A DNA stretch of 13,781 nucleotides from DASQWC01 sp035640475 (GTDB lineage: Bacteria; Actinomycetota; JAICYB01). The stretch is from contig DASQWC010000100.1 in the NCBI GenBank assembly GCA_035640475.1, positions 1 to 13,781 on the forward strand, in the 5' to 3' direction. The notes below the pieces were generated by a model. It saw only the letters and a program-made list of their open reading frames with translations, ran no database searches and was not told the origin of the DNA. The position numbers were made by a program, and so were the translations under genes. Below, one piece after another: positions 13,051 through 13,781 of the stretch (positions are counted from its first letter, which is position 1; each line of letters begins with the position of its first letter).

Positions 13051-13724
13051 GTTCCGGATCCTTCGCCTCGGGCAGGCTCCCGACCGCCCATGTCGAGGCG
13101 GAAGGGCGGATACACATCAGTCATGAGACCGGCGTAGGCCGCCACTCGAAGCGCCCACCGGTTGAGACCAAGGACCAGATCGAACAACGGCCGCGGATAC
13201 CTCCCCGTGACGGCTAGCGTGACGACGGCGATGAAGACGAAGAGCCCGACGAGGCTGACGCTTGCCTGCGCCTCGCCGGCCCTTCCGAGCACGATGCCGC
13301 CGCCGACGAACGCGCCGACGATGAGGTAGTGCGGAATCACGAGGAGCCACCACTTGACCAGTACAAGTCCGCGGGACAGCCGCTCCGGATACTCGATCTC
13401 GAAGTGGGCCGGGTAGTCCGGCACGTCGGCCAGCGTGAACGGCGGGTAGCGATCGGTGGCGAGGACGCCGAAGGAGTAGTCGGCCACGCGCCAGGACCAG
13501 CGGAGCACGCCCGCATTGAACTCGAAGATCGCCCGCGGATACCGGCCCGTGAACAAGATCCCGAAGAACGTGATCACGGTGAGCGCCGCGTACGCGATCC
13601 ACAGGAACATGAGCACGACGTAGTGCGGGATTGCCAGGATCCACTTCACCAGCCATAGCCAGCGCGAAAGCCCCTCTTCGAGCTCGGCCTCCACTTGCAC
13701 TGGGTATGGATGCGCGACCGTCAT
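13047..13724 (-). CDS. DUF4389 family membrane protein, tandem repeat
   Basis: The 225-residue protein starts at ATG 13722-13724 with AAGGGAG at 13734-13740; the frame is open to 13763, but the extra residues are unlike the family. It has two internal repeats: residues 17-96 and 114-208 each contain an LVKW helix, IPHY, a second helix, (F/V)TGRYPR, an aromatic amphipathic segment and D(R/V)YPPF. Four membrane helices are likely. DUF4389 proteins are uncharacterised membrane proteins common in Actinobacteria. This is the first visible gene of the coupled minus-strand unit; any earlier gene lies beyond the window. The duplication suggests a pseudo-symmetric fold. Confidence 0.88.
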   Translation of the reverse strand: MTVAHPYPVQVEAELEEGLSRWLWLVKWILAIPHYVVLMFLWIAYAALTVITFFGILFTGRYPRAIFEFNAGVLRWSWRVADYSFGVLATDRYPPFTLADVPDYPAHFEIEYPERLSRGLVLVKWWLLVIPHYLIVGAFVGGGIVLGRAGEAQASVSLVGLFVFIAVVTLAVTGRYPRPLFDLVLGLNRWALRVAAYAGLMTDVYPPFRLDMGGREPARGEGSGT

Positions 13725-13781
13725 CACAGACCACTCCCTTCTCGACGCTTTGCGACATCCCAAGCCTTCCAGCGATGAGAG

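Overview
The window is high-GC DNA with strong GC preference at third codon positions, frequent GTG and TTG starts, and families typical of Actinomycetota: a mycothiol-dependent (TIGR03083/DinB-type) enzyme, a mycobacterial-style membrane adenylate cyclase with HAMP domain, DUF4386, DUF4389 and DUF5661 proteins. I infer an uncultured or environmental actinobacterium. I see no tRNA, rRNA, CRISPR array, transposase, integrase or phage gene.

Layout. Positions 1-721 hold the C-terminal part of an aminoglycoside-phosphotransferase-fold protein (+). A minus-strand acyl-CoA ligase (989-2554) lies between two copies of an intergenic repeat. Next come a minus-strand methyltransferase and a tiny DUF4236-like membrane protein (2835-3676, 2 nt apart), divergent from a PAF-acetylhydrolase-like lipase (3819-5000, +). 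A minus-strand pair, DinB/maleylpyruvate-isomerase-like enzyme plus cupin (6187 down to 5038), is divergent from a PadR regulator (6246-6908, +), and the 58-bp gap holds two inverted repeats. A carboxymuconolactone-decarboxylase-family gene with a tiny coupled ORF (7706 down to 7036) is divergent from a class III adenylate cyclase (7859-9405, +) that carries an apparent frameshift. A lipoprotein gene (10032-9427, -), a frame-broken small gene (about 10036-10407, +) and a SnoaL-like gene (10361-10774, +) follow. The right end is all minus strand: DUF4389, DUF5661, a small membrane ORF, an unidentified conserved protein and DUF4386 (13724 down to 11225), the first four joined by ATGA/GTGA stop-start overlaps.

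Most genes look like ordinary accessory metabolism and regulation. The least explained structure is an interspersed intergenic repeat of about 140-155 bp: three near-complete copies (809-963, 2684-2824, 11047-11183) and two fragments (7001-7034, 4998-5013). All are in one orientation and each lies just 3' of a minus-strand gene. The second notable point is the PadR operator pair. Three places show broken reading frames (cyclase near 8040, small gene at 10140-10240, DUF5661/membrane junction near 12790), which may be real decay or assembly error. I did not find a convincing new multi-gene defence or biosynthetic system.
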